Notes: generated by a model from the letters alone, not told the origin. A stretch of 7,779 bases of DNA from Nitrososphaerota archaeon (GCA_031260365.1 JAIRJY010000065.1:1-7779); one strand, 5' to 3'; numbered from the stretch's first letter, positions 1-6,509 are shown. Program-made: numbers and translations.

Positions 1-70
1 CCCAAAAAATCGCGCCCAAACAGCAATACCATATCAACCAGCAATATACATAGAATAACATCTTCTTCAT
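1..70 (-). CDS. Possible partial small hydrophobic protein, runs off left edge
   Basis: Reading the minus strand from an ATG at 70-68, the frame stays open for 23 codons to the window edge. The peptide begins MKKMLFYVYC and continues strongly hydrophobic, with three Trp and three Cys, as in a signal peptide or a first membrane helix. A TATA-like element (minus CTTATTTA, 107-114) is centred about 40 bp upstream, which would give a leader of about 14 nt; no Shine-Dalgarno site is visible. A second ATG lies at codon 4. The piece is too short to assign to any family, and chance opening of 23 codons in AT-rich DNA is quite possible. An overlapping frame starting at ATG 32-30 is the alternative. 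Confidence 0.3.
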   Translation of the reverse strand, partial: MKKMLFYVYCWLIWYCCLGAIFW

Positions 71-106
71 TTTTTAACAGACGAATTATCAATTAGTGGA
101 TTAACT

Positions 107-114
107 TAAATAAG
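107..114 (-). promoter_or_regulatory. Candidate TATA box for the left-edge ORF
   Basis: Minus-strand CTTATTTA sits within the inverted repeat ACTTA-AA-TAAGT (104-115). With the usual archaeal spacing of about 26 bp, transcription would start near position 84, 14 nt before the ATG at 70. This is positional support only. Confidence 0.25.
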
Positions 115-162
115 TACAAATATTTGGTGAAGTATGTGTTCTGTGTCTTTTGTCACAGCAAC

Positions 163-186
163 AAAAAATTGTTAAAAATCTTAACA
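163..186 (-). terminator. Hairpin plus T6 terminator after the kelch gene
   Basis: Read on the minus strand, TGTTAA-GATTT-TTAACA forms a 6-bp stem with a 5-nt loop (170-186), followed by A and then six T (163-168). It lies about 54 nt past the kelch stop codon at 240. Archaeal termination relies mainly on T-runs, so the T6 is the key element and the stem is supportive. Confidence 0.5.
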
Positions 187-239
187 TACACAGACATGTA
201 GGTTAAACTGTGAGCATTTGGGTTAAAATTGTGTAATCA

Positions 240-2375
240 TCATCTTTTTTCTGTGTCTGAAATAAAAATAGGTCGTGTTTTTAGTGGTGTTCTTGTTGAC
301 CTTCTTTTTTGTCTTTTTAAGTATAAGCCTAGAACTGCTACGGAAAGTCCAGATATTGTGGTCAATAAGACTGCAATAATATAGTAGATGGAAATAGGAT
401 TAGACGGTGTAGGTTCATCAGAATCCGCAACGGTACAATCATAATCAATTGGTATATATTGCTCATTCATAGAACTGGAAGTCATTTTCGGTATATGTGT
501 GAGTCCTCCAATTACATATAGCGTATCATCAACAACGGCTACGCCAAAATCCGTTCGAGCTGGAGACATAATTTGGGCATTTGACCAAGTATCACTTTCA
601 GGGTCATAAACACAAGTATCAAATATTGTTGGAACATAGATTTTTTGAGGTGCATAAACACCCGTTGTCACTCCTGTAACAACGTAGCCGAGTATAGGAA
701 ATGTTGCCTGTTTTTCACTCCATGAATCAGTTTTAGGGTCATAAATCAGAGTTTTCTGCTCGCTTGTTAATTCAGAATCAGTTCCGTTAGCAGATAACTG
801 GTTGAACATGAAGCTGCCCATGACTACTAACTTGTTATCTACTGTAGCGGAAATTTGTAGTAGATTGTGGATATATGGGAGACTGGTTTTTTCGGTCCAT
901 TCATCAGTAGCGGGGTCGTACATGTACAAATTATTTTCCTGATATGATGAAAGTTTTATAACAAAAATTTTTTCTTGTATGACATACGCTTGTAACCTTC
1001 CATTAATTGGAGAAAAAGATTTTGTACTCCACTCGTTGGTCGCTATATCATAAACTTCGACTATATTACAGTCTATTTGTGCGCCCAGCTCAAAGCTTCT
1101 ACCGCCGATGCAGTAGATTTTGTCTTGATATGCAGCTATGGCCAAATAGGTTCTTGGAGTTGGCATTGGTTCTAGAGTGGTCCATGTGTCTGTTACAGTG
1201 TCATATCGCTCGTTTATGCCGGTTAAACTGTTTTTTAAGCCAGTATCTTTTGAACCTCCAATGGCATAAATTTTACTGTTAACCGCAACAACTCCCAAAC
1301 CAAACCGAGCTTGACTCATCGATGTTTTGGTACTCCAAAAATCAGTAGTTGGTTTAGGTGGTTCAGAGGCAGGGACAGCGTTCTTATGATCAATTGGTAC
1401 ATATTGCATGTTTTCAACGTGAGGGTGATGAATGCCGCCAAATACATATAAAATGTCATCAACAGCAGCTACACCATAACCTATGACAGACTTAGATGGT
1501 CCTGTGAAAGTTAACCAAGTGTTCTCTACAGGATCATAAACATAATTATTTTCAATTACGTAAAGTTTTTTTTGTGCATAACTACCAGTGGTAGCTCCAA
1601 CAACAACTGGTCTAATCAAAGAATCTGGATTCCGTATATATTCTGGACTTGATTGACCTTCACTCCATACGTCCTTTTTTGTATCATAAATCATAACTTT
1701 CATCGTGACATCAGAAACATCAACATAGTCAAGGGTATAGTTTCTTTGTGAAATTTGATCAACAATTATTATCTTGTTATCAACAACAGCTGAAAATGCA
1801 TGTATTCTTTGTGTTGGGATGCTGGTTTTATTTGTCCACGAATCATTAACTGGGTCATACACATACAGAGCCTGTTGGGTGACAACAAAAATTTTTCCAT
1901 CCACAACATGTGCCTGTATAAAGTATTCACTTACTGGCAGTGGTGTTTTGACGCTCCAACTATCAGATGCTATGTCATAAACCTCATTTACATCACGAGA
2001 AGTCTTCGGTATTAACCCGCTCTCATCATAACCATAGCCACCTATGCAGTAAATCTTGTCACCACAAGCCGTTATAGCAAAACCCGTTCTAGGTGTAGGC
2101 ATAGAGGCTAAAGTAACCCACATATCAGTTGCAGGATCATACCGCTCATTTGCACCCACATAACCTACTCCGTCTGAGATACCTCCAATAGCATATATTT
2201 TGCCATTAACAGCAACAGCTCCCAAATCAAGTCTTGCCTGTTTCATTGGCGTTTTTGTATTCCAAGAATCCTCAATCAATTCGGAAGCTGAAACCGAACT
2301 AAATACAACCACAAATGACCCGTTTACAAATAAAAAAAGTAAAATAACTGCAATAAATTTGTTCATGCTCATCAC
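240..2375 (-). CDS. Secreted, membrane-anchored kelch-repeat protein with two tandem six-blade units
   Basis: The predicted 711-residue protein has an N-terminal signal peptide (about residues 4-30, ending VSSVSA), twelve kelch-like motifs, one C-terminal membrane helix (about 661-686) and a basic tail starting KRQKRRSTRT. It should therefore display its propellers outside the cell with the tail inside. Blades begin with W-x-x-K-T or a variant and end in hydrophobic-Gly-Gly; YAIGG and YCIGG mark blades 1 and 2 of each unit, while blades 3-5 lack the Gly pair. Blade starts are near W38, W86, W140, W180, W237, W287, then W347, W398, W449, W493, W552, W597. The two halves end in matching YVPIDH and YIPIDY, and a Pro-rich linker (331-346) joins them. 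Kelch propellers usually bind proteins or glycans; no catalytic motif is seen. The start is ambiguous: GTG 2375, ATG 2372 or ATG 2366 all precede the signal peptide, with no clear Shine-Dalgarno site. It appears to be transcribed alone, with its own TATA box and terminator. Confidence 0.9.
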   Translation of the reverse strand: MMSMNKFIAVILLFLFVNGSFVVVFSSVSASELIEDSWNTKTPMKQARLDLGAVAVNGKIYAIGGISDGVGYVGANERYDPATDMWVTLASMPTPRTGFAITACGDKIYCIGGYGYDESGLIPKTSRDVNEVYDIASDSWSVKTPLPVSEYFIQAHVVDGKIFVVTQQALYVYDPVNDSWTNKTSIPTQRIHAFSAVVDNKIIIVDQISQRNYTLDYVDVSDVTMKVMIYDTKKDVWSEGQSSPEYIRNPDSLIRPVVVGATTGSYAQKKLYVIENNYVYDPVENTWLTFTGPSKSVIGYGVAAVDDILYVFGGIHHPHVENMQYVPIDHKNAVPASEPPKPTTDFWSTKTSMSQARFGLGVVAVNSKIYAIGGSKDTGLKNSLTGINERYDTVTDTWTTLEPMPTPRTYLAIAAYQDKIYCIGGRSFELGAQIDCNIVEVYDIATNEWSTKSFSPINGRLQAYVIQEKIFVIKLSSYQENNLYMYDPATDEWTEKTSLPYIHNLLQISATVDNKLVVMGSFMFNQLSANGTDSELTSEQKTLIYDPKTDSWSEKQATFPILGYVVTGVTTGVYAPQKIYVPTIFDTCVYDPESDTWSNAQIMSPARTDFGVAVVDDTLYVIGGLTHIPKMTSSSMNEQYIPIDYDCTVADSDEPTPSNPISIYYIIAVLLTTISGLSVAVLGLYLKRQKRRSTRTPLKTRPIFISDTEKR
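441..1337 (-). repeat. Second copy of the duplicated six-blade kelch unit
   Basis: This covers residues about 347-645. It is collinear with the first unit blade by blade: WSTKTSMSQAR matches WNTKTPMKQAR, MPTPRT and DKIYCIGG recur in blade 2, VTTGVYAPQKIYV matches ATTGSYAQKKLYV in blade 5, and VVDDTLYVIGG matches AVDDILYVFGG in blade 6. Protein-level similarity is obvious, but the loops differ, so this is an old duplication rather than recent slippage. Confidence 0.8.
1386..2264 (-). repeat. First copy of the duplicated six-blade kelch unit
   Basis: This covers residues about 38-330, ending in YVPIDH. It is the N-terminal partner of the unit at 441-1337. Six blades per unit predict two separate six-bladed propellers rather than one twelve-bladed ring. 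Confidence 0.8.
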
Positions 2376-2407
2376 ATGTTTTGTATTTTGATTGCTTATT
2401 AATTAGA

Positions 2408-2416
2408 AATATAAAT
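2408..2416 (-). promoter_or_regulatory. TATA box for the kelch gene
   Basis: Minus-strand ATTTATATT lies about 36 bp upstream of GTG 2375. Usual archaeal spacing would start the transcript near 2385, leaving a leader of 10-20 nt depending on the start codon. This fits the lack of a ribosome binding site. Confidence 0.45.
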
Positions 2417-2651
2417 GTGTTATAGATATGTTTTTCTAAAATTTGTGTAATCTGCGAAAAAAGTTTACAGTTGTCACCCAGTTTTGGTAACTTTAAAAAA
2501 TTATGAGTAACTATGATATCGGCATATTTGTGAGAACATAATATGTTAAAAATTTGATCTAAGTTTTTCTGTCTATTGTGGCTTTGGCATTGCTTCTATG
2601 TTTGTTCGCTCAGGTGTTGCCGTTTTCTTTTTTGGGGATGTGATTTTATTG

Positions 2652-2669
2652 GTGAAACAAGTGAAACAA
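2652..2669 (+). repeat. Two tandem copies of GTGAAACAA
   Basis: The 9-mer GTGAAACAA occurs twice back to back (2652-2660 and 2661-2669), and is followed by the degenerate GAGGAAACT and TAGAAAC. It lies just before the G+C-rich island. Two copies are too few for a CRISPR or satellite call. Confidence 0.5.
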
Positions 2670-2700
2670 TGAGGAAACTAATAGAAACGGCAGGGGTATG

Positions 2701-2780
2701 CACAAGCATAATTTGTTCGTGCCGTGAGTGCAAGCACTCCATGCGGGAGCGTGTGTCCTCACTCAAAAACCCCGAGTGCG
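2701..2780. other. G+C-rich island with repeated GAGTGC/GCACTC words, possible ncRNA or mobile remnant
   Basis: By direct count 44 of 80 bases are G or C (55%), far above the surrounding intergenic DNA. The word GAGTGC occurs at 2726-2731 and 2774-2779, and its complement GCACTC at 2734-2739, so several mutually exclusive stems are possible; GAGTG (2726-2730) can also pair with CACTC (2760-2764). On the minus strand a 48-codon frame starts at an ATG inside the island (complement of 2740-2742) and continues leftward. No RNase P, SRP or other known RNA signature was recognised. A structured RNA, a dispersed repeat and a fragment of a transferred gene are all open. Confidence 0.35.
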
Positions 2781-2898
2781 CAACTATATGTTGCTATGTA
2801 AAACATGTTGCATTTTGGACAAACAGCATATAGCAAAATGAATTTACATTGTCCTGTTTTTCACGTAGTAACAAATCAAATCATGAATAACCCTGTGA

Positions 2899-3039
2899 AA
2901 AAAGTTCATTTCAAACAAAATCAGAAACACACACGACAATGTCATTTTAACTTGCTATAAAGCTAATTTCTGTCCAAACTGCGGTGCTACAGTACCAATA
3001 GACGCTACATTCTGCTCACATTGCGGAAAACAAACCTAA
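2899..3039 (+). pseudogene. Remnant of a C-terminal double zinc-ribbon domain
   Basis: This plus-strand frame ends in two CxxCG knuckles: C-P-N-C-G from 2971 and C-S-H-C-G from 3013, followed by KQT and a TAA stop at 3037-3039. The spacing is that of the common zinc-ribbon tail of archaeal membrane and regulatory proteins. The frame opens after a TGA at 2896-2898 and contains no ATG, GTG or TTG before the first Cys, so it cannot start normally. A 40-codon frame from ATG 2838 overlaps it in another phase and ends at 2960, so a single frameshift could have joined the two, but that upstream peptide shows no recognisable domain. I read this as the surviving 3' end of a lost gene. A functional product by frameshift or non-canonical start is less likely. 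Confidence 0.5.
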
Positions 3040-3268
3040 ACTAAACAACCCACATTTTTTATTTTAAATCAACTTTTACCCCAAATATAGTTCTTACAAA
3101 AATATACTAGTAACTGGTTTTGAATTGTTATTTGTGTATATCTTTGTTTAATGACTAAGCATACTTTAACAGACTGTGAATTTCGTGAAAAACTATCAAC
3201 TACTCGCACTACACTGAATTATTAACAATTCAAGTTATATTTTACACATAAACCCAAGAATGACAAAC

Positions 3269-3286
3269 AAAAATTAGTATCTACTA
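3269..3286 (-). terminator. Weak hairpin plus T5 after the DUF998 gene
   Basis: On the minus strand TAGTAGATACTA can form a 4-bp stem with loop AGAT, then A and five T (3269-3273), G and TTT. It begins only 3 nt after the stop codon. The stem is weak, but the T-run is typical of archaeal 3' ends. Confidence 0.35.
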
Positions 3287-3289
3287 TAG

Positions 3290-3901
3290 TCATTGTCGTG
3301 TGTTAGTTGTTTTAAACATTTTGTAGCTGATAATTATTACCCAAACTGAGGCTGCTATAGCCGATATTGTTTCAGGTATAGCAACATTTGACGCATAATG
3401 AAGTGTTAAAAAAAGTATCCAAGGTGTCGCAGCGATAAAAGAGGAGCTTAGTGTAAAACTAGCTAATTTAACCTCACCATTTAGGTATAATGCGGCAGTT
3501 AAAACACAAAGAGCTACTGGTAGCGAAATGAAAAATAGCACTGCCACAATAAAATGTGTAGGCATAAAACTTTCATTAAATATTCCAATAGTCATCAACC
3601 AAATAGTAGCTACAGCAAAAACAGTCGTTCCCACCTTACCAATAACACTGCTTTTGAAAAAATTAAATAACCCTATAGCGGCAAACAAGAACCCCATCAC
3701 TCCCGAAATAAACAAGCCACCATTAAAAAAAACTGCAGTAACACCAGATACAACACCTAAATCACTTAAAGCATTATCAAACCAACTAAACGCTGGATAA
3801 GACGCAATTGCTACACATATACAACAAAACGCAACAAGAGGAAAAACAAAACCACAAACAGAACCAAACTTTTGCAAAACTAACAAACGCAACACACTCA
3901 C
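3290..3901 (-). CDS. DUF998-type six-helix membrane protein
   Basis: This 203-residue protein has six predicted membrane helices near residues 13-34, 53-80, 88-108, 117-140, 146-168 and 178-196. The family hallmark FSWFDNALSDLGV (38-50) sits between helices 1 and 2, and a GIFNE...H segment (106-116) follows helix 3; together these match the DUF998 family, whose function is not established. Length fits the family's roughly 200 residues. The start is GTG 3901, but TTG 3892 is also possible, because AGGTGA (3898-3903) would then be a Shine-Dalgarno site 5 nt upstream. No ATG is available. A TATA box 31 bp upstream of GTG 3901 favours near-leaderless translation from the GTG. The gene stands alone, flanked by the gene-poor stretch and the tRNA. 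Confidence 0.8.
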   Translation of the reverse strand: MSVLRLLVLQKFGSVCGFVFPLVAFCCICVAIASYPAFSWFDNALSDLGVVSGVTAVFFNGGLFISGVMGFLFAAIGLFNFFKSSVIGKVGTTVFAVATIWLMTIGIFNESFMPTHFIVAVLFFISLPVALCVLTAALYLNGEVKLASFTLSSSFIAATPWILFLTLHYASNVAIPETISAIAASVWVIIISYKMFKTTNTRQ

Positions 3902-3928
3902 CTGTATTTCTTAAGACTAATATTAACG

Positions 3929-3936
3929 ATTTAAAG
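3929..3936 (-). promoter_or_regulatory. TATA box for the DUF998 gene
   Basis: Minus-strand CTTTAAAT is preceded by an A-rich TGTAAA that could serve as BRE. It is centred about 31 bp from GTG 3901, predicting a transcript with almost no leader. The same octamer occurs upstream of the RqcH gene at 6403-6410. Confidence 0.5.
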
Positions 3937-4131
3937 TTTACATTTGCATTTTTTTCGTAATTTTTGTCTTAAAAATAGAATACAGTAAAGTAACAGATGC
4001 TATTATCCTAACGGTTCATGCTGCTTAAAATAAAGTTTTAATTAGCTAGACTAACCGATAGTACTCAATGTTAACCAAACAAAATACTATCAATTACAAT
4101 TGTATTTACTGTAAAAGAACACTTGTATGTT

Positions 4132-4148
4132 ATTTAGAATATCTAAAT
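4132..4148. repeat. Perfect 7-bp inverted repeat just past the tRNA
   Basis: ATTTAGA-ATA-TCTAAAT is a perfect palindrome with a 3-nt centre, ending 8 nt from the tRNA 3' end. It may help terminate or process the tRNA transcript, although no long T-run follows, or it may be a protein-binding site. A second palindrome, TACAATTGTA, lies at 4095-4104. Confidence 0.45.
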
Positions 4149-4155
4149 GTTCGAA

Positions 4156-4229
4156 TGGGCCCGGTCGGATTTGAACCAACGACCAACAGATTATGAGTCT
4201 GGCGCTCCACCTAACTGAGCTACGGGCCC
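4156..4229 (-). tRNA. tRNA with CAU anticodon (elongator Met, or Ile2)
   Basis: The 74-nt cloverleaf has acceptor GGGCCCG/CGGGCCC (7 of 7 pairs), D-arm GCTC/GAGC, anticodon loop CTCATAA with anticodon CAU, variable loop TGGTC, T-arm GTTGG/CCGAC with TTCAAAT loop (one T-G wobble), and discriminator A. CCA is not encoded and there is no intron. The first acceptor pair is G-C, unlike archaeal initiator tRNA, which carries A1-U72. Elongator Met and the modified-C34 Ile2 tRNA share this anticodon and cannot be separated by eye. The outermost anticodon-stem pair is a C-T mismatch (CCAGA against TCTGT). Confidence 0.93.
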
Positions 4230-4255
4230 AAATATACTTTATCTGTATACTCCTC

Positions 4256-4265
4256 TTTTATAAAA
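4256..4265 (-). promoter_or_regulatory. TATA box for the tRNA gene
   Basis: TTTTATAAAA is centred 31 bp upstream of the mature tRNA 5' end, so transcription would begin about 5 nt before it. It lies in the 60-bp gap after the RqcH stop codon, so the tRNA has its own promoter despite sharing orientation with that gene. Confidence 0.5.
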
Positions 4266-4289
4266 CATTTAAACTTTTTCTGTTGTTGT

Positions 4290-6359
4290 TTAATTAGGCT
4301 TTTGGCTTATTGTTCCTTTGGTGTAAGGTATAAATTCGCGTATTTGTTCAATGGAGGTTTTTCCTAGTTTTTCTTTATCTTCTTTTGAGAGTTTTAACAT
4401 AAGCGTTTTTAGGATCATTTTTAGTAGGTCTTTCCCTTGGTAATCTCCTGGAACAATTACAACATGTGATTTAGATTTTGCACGGACACTATCTATAGAG
4501 CCGCCGATAAAATAAGCTTCTTCTTCGTTTACTACTACGCCAACAGCTGTTTTAAGAGTTGTATTTCGCATCCAATTACGTTTTCCAACTATAAAAAATG
4601 CGCCATGAGGAACAGACTCTCCTGAAGGACCACTTTTACTTAACTGATCAATTTTTACCCAGTAAACATCCGCAGAACCAACATTTTCGCGCCAAGCACG
4701 ACAAAACGCTGCAGCATATTCCCCAGCTTCCGTTAAAGCTTTATCAGTAATTGGTTTGCCTTCCGCTTTAATTACTACAAATGGTGAACCGGTGATTTCT
4801 GCGTGAAACACTACATCTTCTGGTAGAGTATATTTTTTTATCAAAATATCATTTGTCACAGCGTCTTTGCCGGCAACAACTAAGAAACCCTCAGATGTAG
4901 TAAAATATCTAAATTTTTCATACCACTCTTTAGCTTCAATTTTACGCTTCGCAAGTGCTTCAAGCATCTCTGCAGGTTTAAGACTGCGTATATGCTCAGC
5001 TTCTGCTAATTCGCGCTCAACTCTTATAAGTTTACGTTTAGACTCCCCAAGGGCAATAATTGTACCCGCAGTCTTTTGTTTAGCTCTTTTTCCGCGCTCA
5101 TAAAACTCGTTTGCGTTATCAAAAAGTGATAAACGCAAATTCAAACCAAAGTGTAGGTCATCAACAAAAAAGTTAACAACCAAATTCTTAGTATCAACAC
5201 CTTCGATATATGTTTCAGGTACCTTGCCAGCTGTTTTATCTGCTAAAGTCTGCGCAAAAACGTTGCTCCATTCGACTCCATGTTGATTTGTGGCAACAAG
5301 CTTATTTAAAAATCCTTCAAACATGTTAAAATGAGCATAAATAGTGTTGCCAATAGTTTTATCCCGCTCAGATTTAGCTTCTTCTTCAGCAAGAGCCTTC
5401 TCTTGATCAGCAACCATACGTTTAAGTCGTTTCTGTTCAGATTGTAACTTGTTAACTTCAACGCTTACTAACGCTTTCTCGACAGTTCGAACTTTTAAGA
5501 AGAACTCATCAAGAGCTTCACTAAATGTTTGAAAACTCTTAAAAGGATAGCCTTCATAGCGTCGCATACGCAAAGGAACAACATCTAAATACGCCTCATT
5601 ATCATCATCAATAATTATGCAGGAATCAAATTTTCCCGCGTTTAAACAAGTTAACAATGACTGTAGCACGTTAAACATGTTAACAATGTTTTCAGTGGTT
5701 AAATTTTTGCACATTACAGTTTTTTCTATTCCAGCTTGGAGTAAAATTTCTTCAGCATAGGTTCCGCCAAGACCCGCAGAACGAGCAATAGCGCGGACAA
5801 CTTCAACATCTCCTGAAGTATCAATCACAGTTTGTAAGTCTGTCTGTAAAAGTTTCAACGGGTTTTTGCCAGTTGATGGAGGAAACATGAATTTTTCGCC
5901 ACGTAAAATGTTACGATCCCGCATTTTTTTAAAAAAAAGTGCTTGAATTATTACCCCATCAGGATTAACCATTATAAAGTTACCATCACTAAATAATTCT
6001 ACTACAAGTCGTAACAAACCCGTTTTTGTTCTAAAACCTAAAACAACAATTCGTTCAAACTCGTACTGCTCAATACTATCAAACCATGAATCTCTTAGAT
6101 AATGACGTAACATCATACAAAATGCTGGCGGCTCAGCAGGACTCTCCTCAGCGTAAACTGTTGAATGAATCCTTCGACCTGCTTCAACGACTAAACGAAT
6201 ATGTGGCATGTTCGTTTTGTGTAGTTTAAACACTACTGTTTTTTGATCAAACTGGTGAATATTATTTACCCGTGAACCAAGAATTAACTCTTTTAATTCC
6301 CTTACCGCAGCGGCAACATCGAAACTTGTAAACTCGTTTTTAGGCAAACAATTCACCAT
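4290..6359 (-). CDS. rqcH: RqcH/NEMF (NFACT) ribosome quality-control protein
   Basis: This is the archaeal homologue of bacterial RqcH and eukaryotic NEMF/Rqc2, which bind the 50S/60S subunit carrying a stalled peptidyl-tRNA and, in characterised cases, recruit tRNA to add C-terminal tails that mark the chain for degradation. Numbering from TTG 6377 (subtract 6 for the ATG start): NFACT-N 17-170 with the conserved TSFDVAAAVREL (17-28); helix-hairpin-helix about 178-220 with AGLGGTYAEEI; coiled coils about 296-342 and 424-484; NFACT-R RNA-binding domain about 484-605 with GFLVVAGKDAVTND, HAEITGSP and VYWVKIDQLSKSGPSGE; and a C-terminal segment 610-695. No long NFACT-C is seen. The family's Asp-Arg tRNA-contact pair reads Glu-Arg here (108-109). 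I chose ATG 6359 because ATG is preferred and the conserved core begins about 10 residues later; TTG 6377 remains possible. No Shine-Dalgarno site. Confidence 0.93.
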   Translation of the reverse strand: MVNCLPKNEFTSFDVAAAVRELKELILGSRVNNIHQFDQKTVVFKLHKTNMPHIRLVVEAGRRIHSTVYAEESPAEPPAFCMMLRHYLRDSWFDSIEQYEFERIVVLGFRTKTGLLRLVVELFSDGNFIMVNPDGVIIQALFFKKMRDRNILRGEKFMFPPSTGKNPLKLLQTDLQTVIDTSGDVEVVRAIARSAGLGGTYAEEILLQAGIEKTVMCKNLTTENIVNMFNVLQSLLTCLNAGKFDSCIIIDDDNEAYLDVVPLRMRRYEGYPFKSFQTFSEALDEFFLKVRTVEKALVSVEVNKLQSEQKRLKRMVADQEKALAEEEAKSERDKTIGNTIYAHFNMFEGFLNKLVATNQHGVEWSNVFAQTLADKTAGKVPETYIEGVDTKNLVVNFFVDDLHFGLNLRLSLFDNANEFYERGKRAKQKTAGTIIALGESKRKLIRVERELAEAEHIRSLKPAEMLEALAKRKIEAKEWYEKFRYFTTSEGFLVVAGKDAVTNDILIKKYTLPEDVVFHAEITGSPFVVIKAEGKPITDKALTEAGEYAAAFCRAWRENVGSADVYWVKIDQLSKSGPSGESVPHGAFFIVGKRNWMRNTTLKTAVGVVVNEEEAYFIGGSIDSVRAKSKSHVVIVPGDYQGKDLLKMILKTLMLKLSKEDKEKLGKTSIEQIREFIPYTKGTISQKPN

Positions 6360-6385
6360 CAACTGAAAGCATATCAAGTAGCTTC

Positions 6386-6410
6386 AAATAAAGTTTAGCT
6401 ACATTTAAAG
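6386..6410 (-). promoter_or_regulatory. Promoter region of RqcH with two TATA candidates
   Basis: Minus-strand CTTTATTT (6386-6393) is centred about 30 bp from ATG 6359, and CTTTAAAT (6403-6410) about 30 bp from TTG 6377. Each start codon therefore has a box at leaderless spacing, which is why the start cannot be fixed from sequence alone. Confidence 0.4.
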
Positions 6411-6456
6411 GTAAATAAAGTGAAAAGCAATAAAACGGCTTTCTTAAAGAGAAATC

Positions 6457-6464
6457 ATTTATAG
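6457..6464 (+). promoter_or_regulatory. TATA box for the divergent membrane-protein gene
   Basis: ATTTATAG would place the transcript start near 6487 and leave a leader of about 35 nt that contains the GAGG ribosome binding site. TTTTATTA at 6473-6480 is an alternative with a shorter leader. Confidence 0.35.
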
Positions 6465-6505
6465 AAGACGCATTTTATTAATGATAAAGCCTAGCATAAA
6501 GGTAC

Positions 6506-6509
6506 GAGG
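6506..6509 (+). promoter_or_regulatory. Shine-Dalgarno-like GAGG before the membrane-protein gene
   Basis: GAGG followed by an A-rich spacer ends 12 nt before ATG 6522. The spacing is a little long, but this is the clearest ribosome binding site in the window; most other genes here look leaderless. Confidence 0.4.

Larger units (their letters stand above)
2376..3289. other. 914-bp stretch without an intact gene
   Basis: This separates two minus-strand genes. It holds the kelch promoter (left end), a perfect palindrome AACATA-A-TATGTT (2535-2547), a tandem 9-mer, a G+C-rich island (2701-2780), small hairpins such as GCAAC-TATAT-GTTGC (2780-2794), a zinc-ribbon remnant (2899-3039) and an inverted repeat TGAATT-ATTAAC-AATTCA (3215-3232). 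The 85-codon plus-strand frame at 2576-2833 is Cys/Trp-rich and shows no recognisable domain; I do not consider it a gene. A 40-codon frame (2838-2960) and a 24-codon frame (3151-3225) on the plus strand are also unsupported. The mix of decayed coding sequence and foreign-looking composition suggests a site of past gain and loss. Confidence 0.6.

Noticed and set aside
1007..2015. Several plus-strand frames of 68-91 codons opposite the kelch gene
   Set aside because: They are all antisense to clear kelch motifs and have no initiation signals.
2651..2690. GTGAAACAA repeats as a possible CRISPR start
   Set aside because: There are only two adjacent copies with no spacers, followed by degenerate partial matches.
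2576..2833. 85-codon plus-strand frame in the gene-poor stretch, rich in Cys and Trp
   Set aside because: It shows no recognisable domain and no ribosome binding site, and it spans the abrupt composition change at the G+C-rich island; the Cys spacing does not form paired knuckles.
3151..3225. 24-codon plus-strand frame starting MTKHTLTDCE
   Set aside because: It is too short and has no clear promoter spacing or homology; chance is adequate.
3528..3800. 90-codon plus-strand frame with a lysine- and proline-rich product
   Set aside because: It lies entirely antisense to the DUF998 gene; its composition is what the reverse complement of hydrophobic membrane-helix codons gives.
4867..5103. 78-codon plus-strand frame opposite the RqcH gene
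   Set aside because: It is antisense to the conserved coiled-coil and NFACT-R coding region; a shadow frame.
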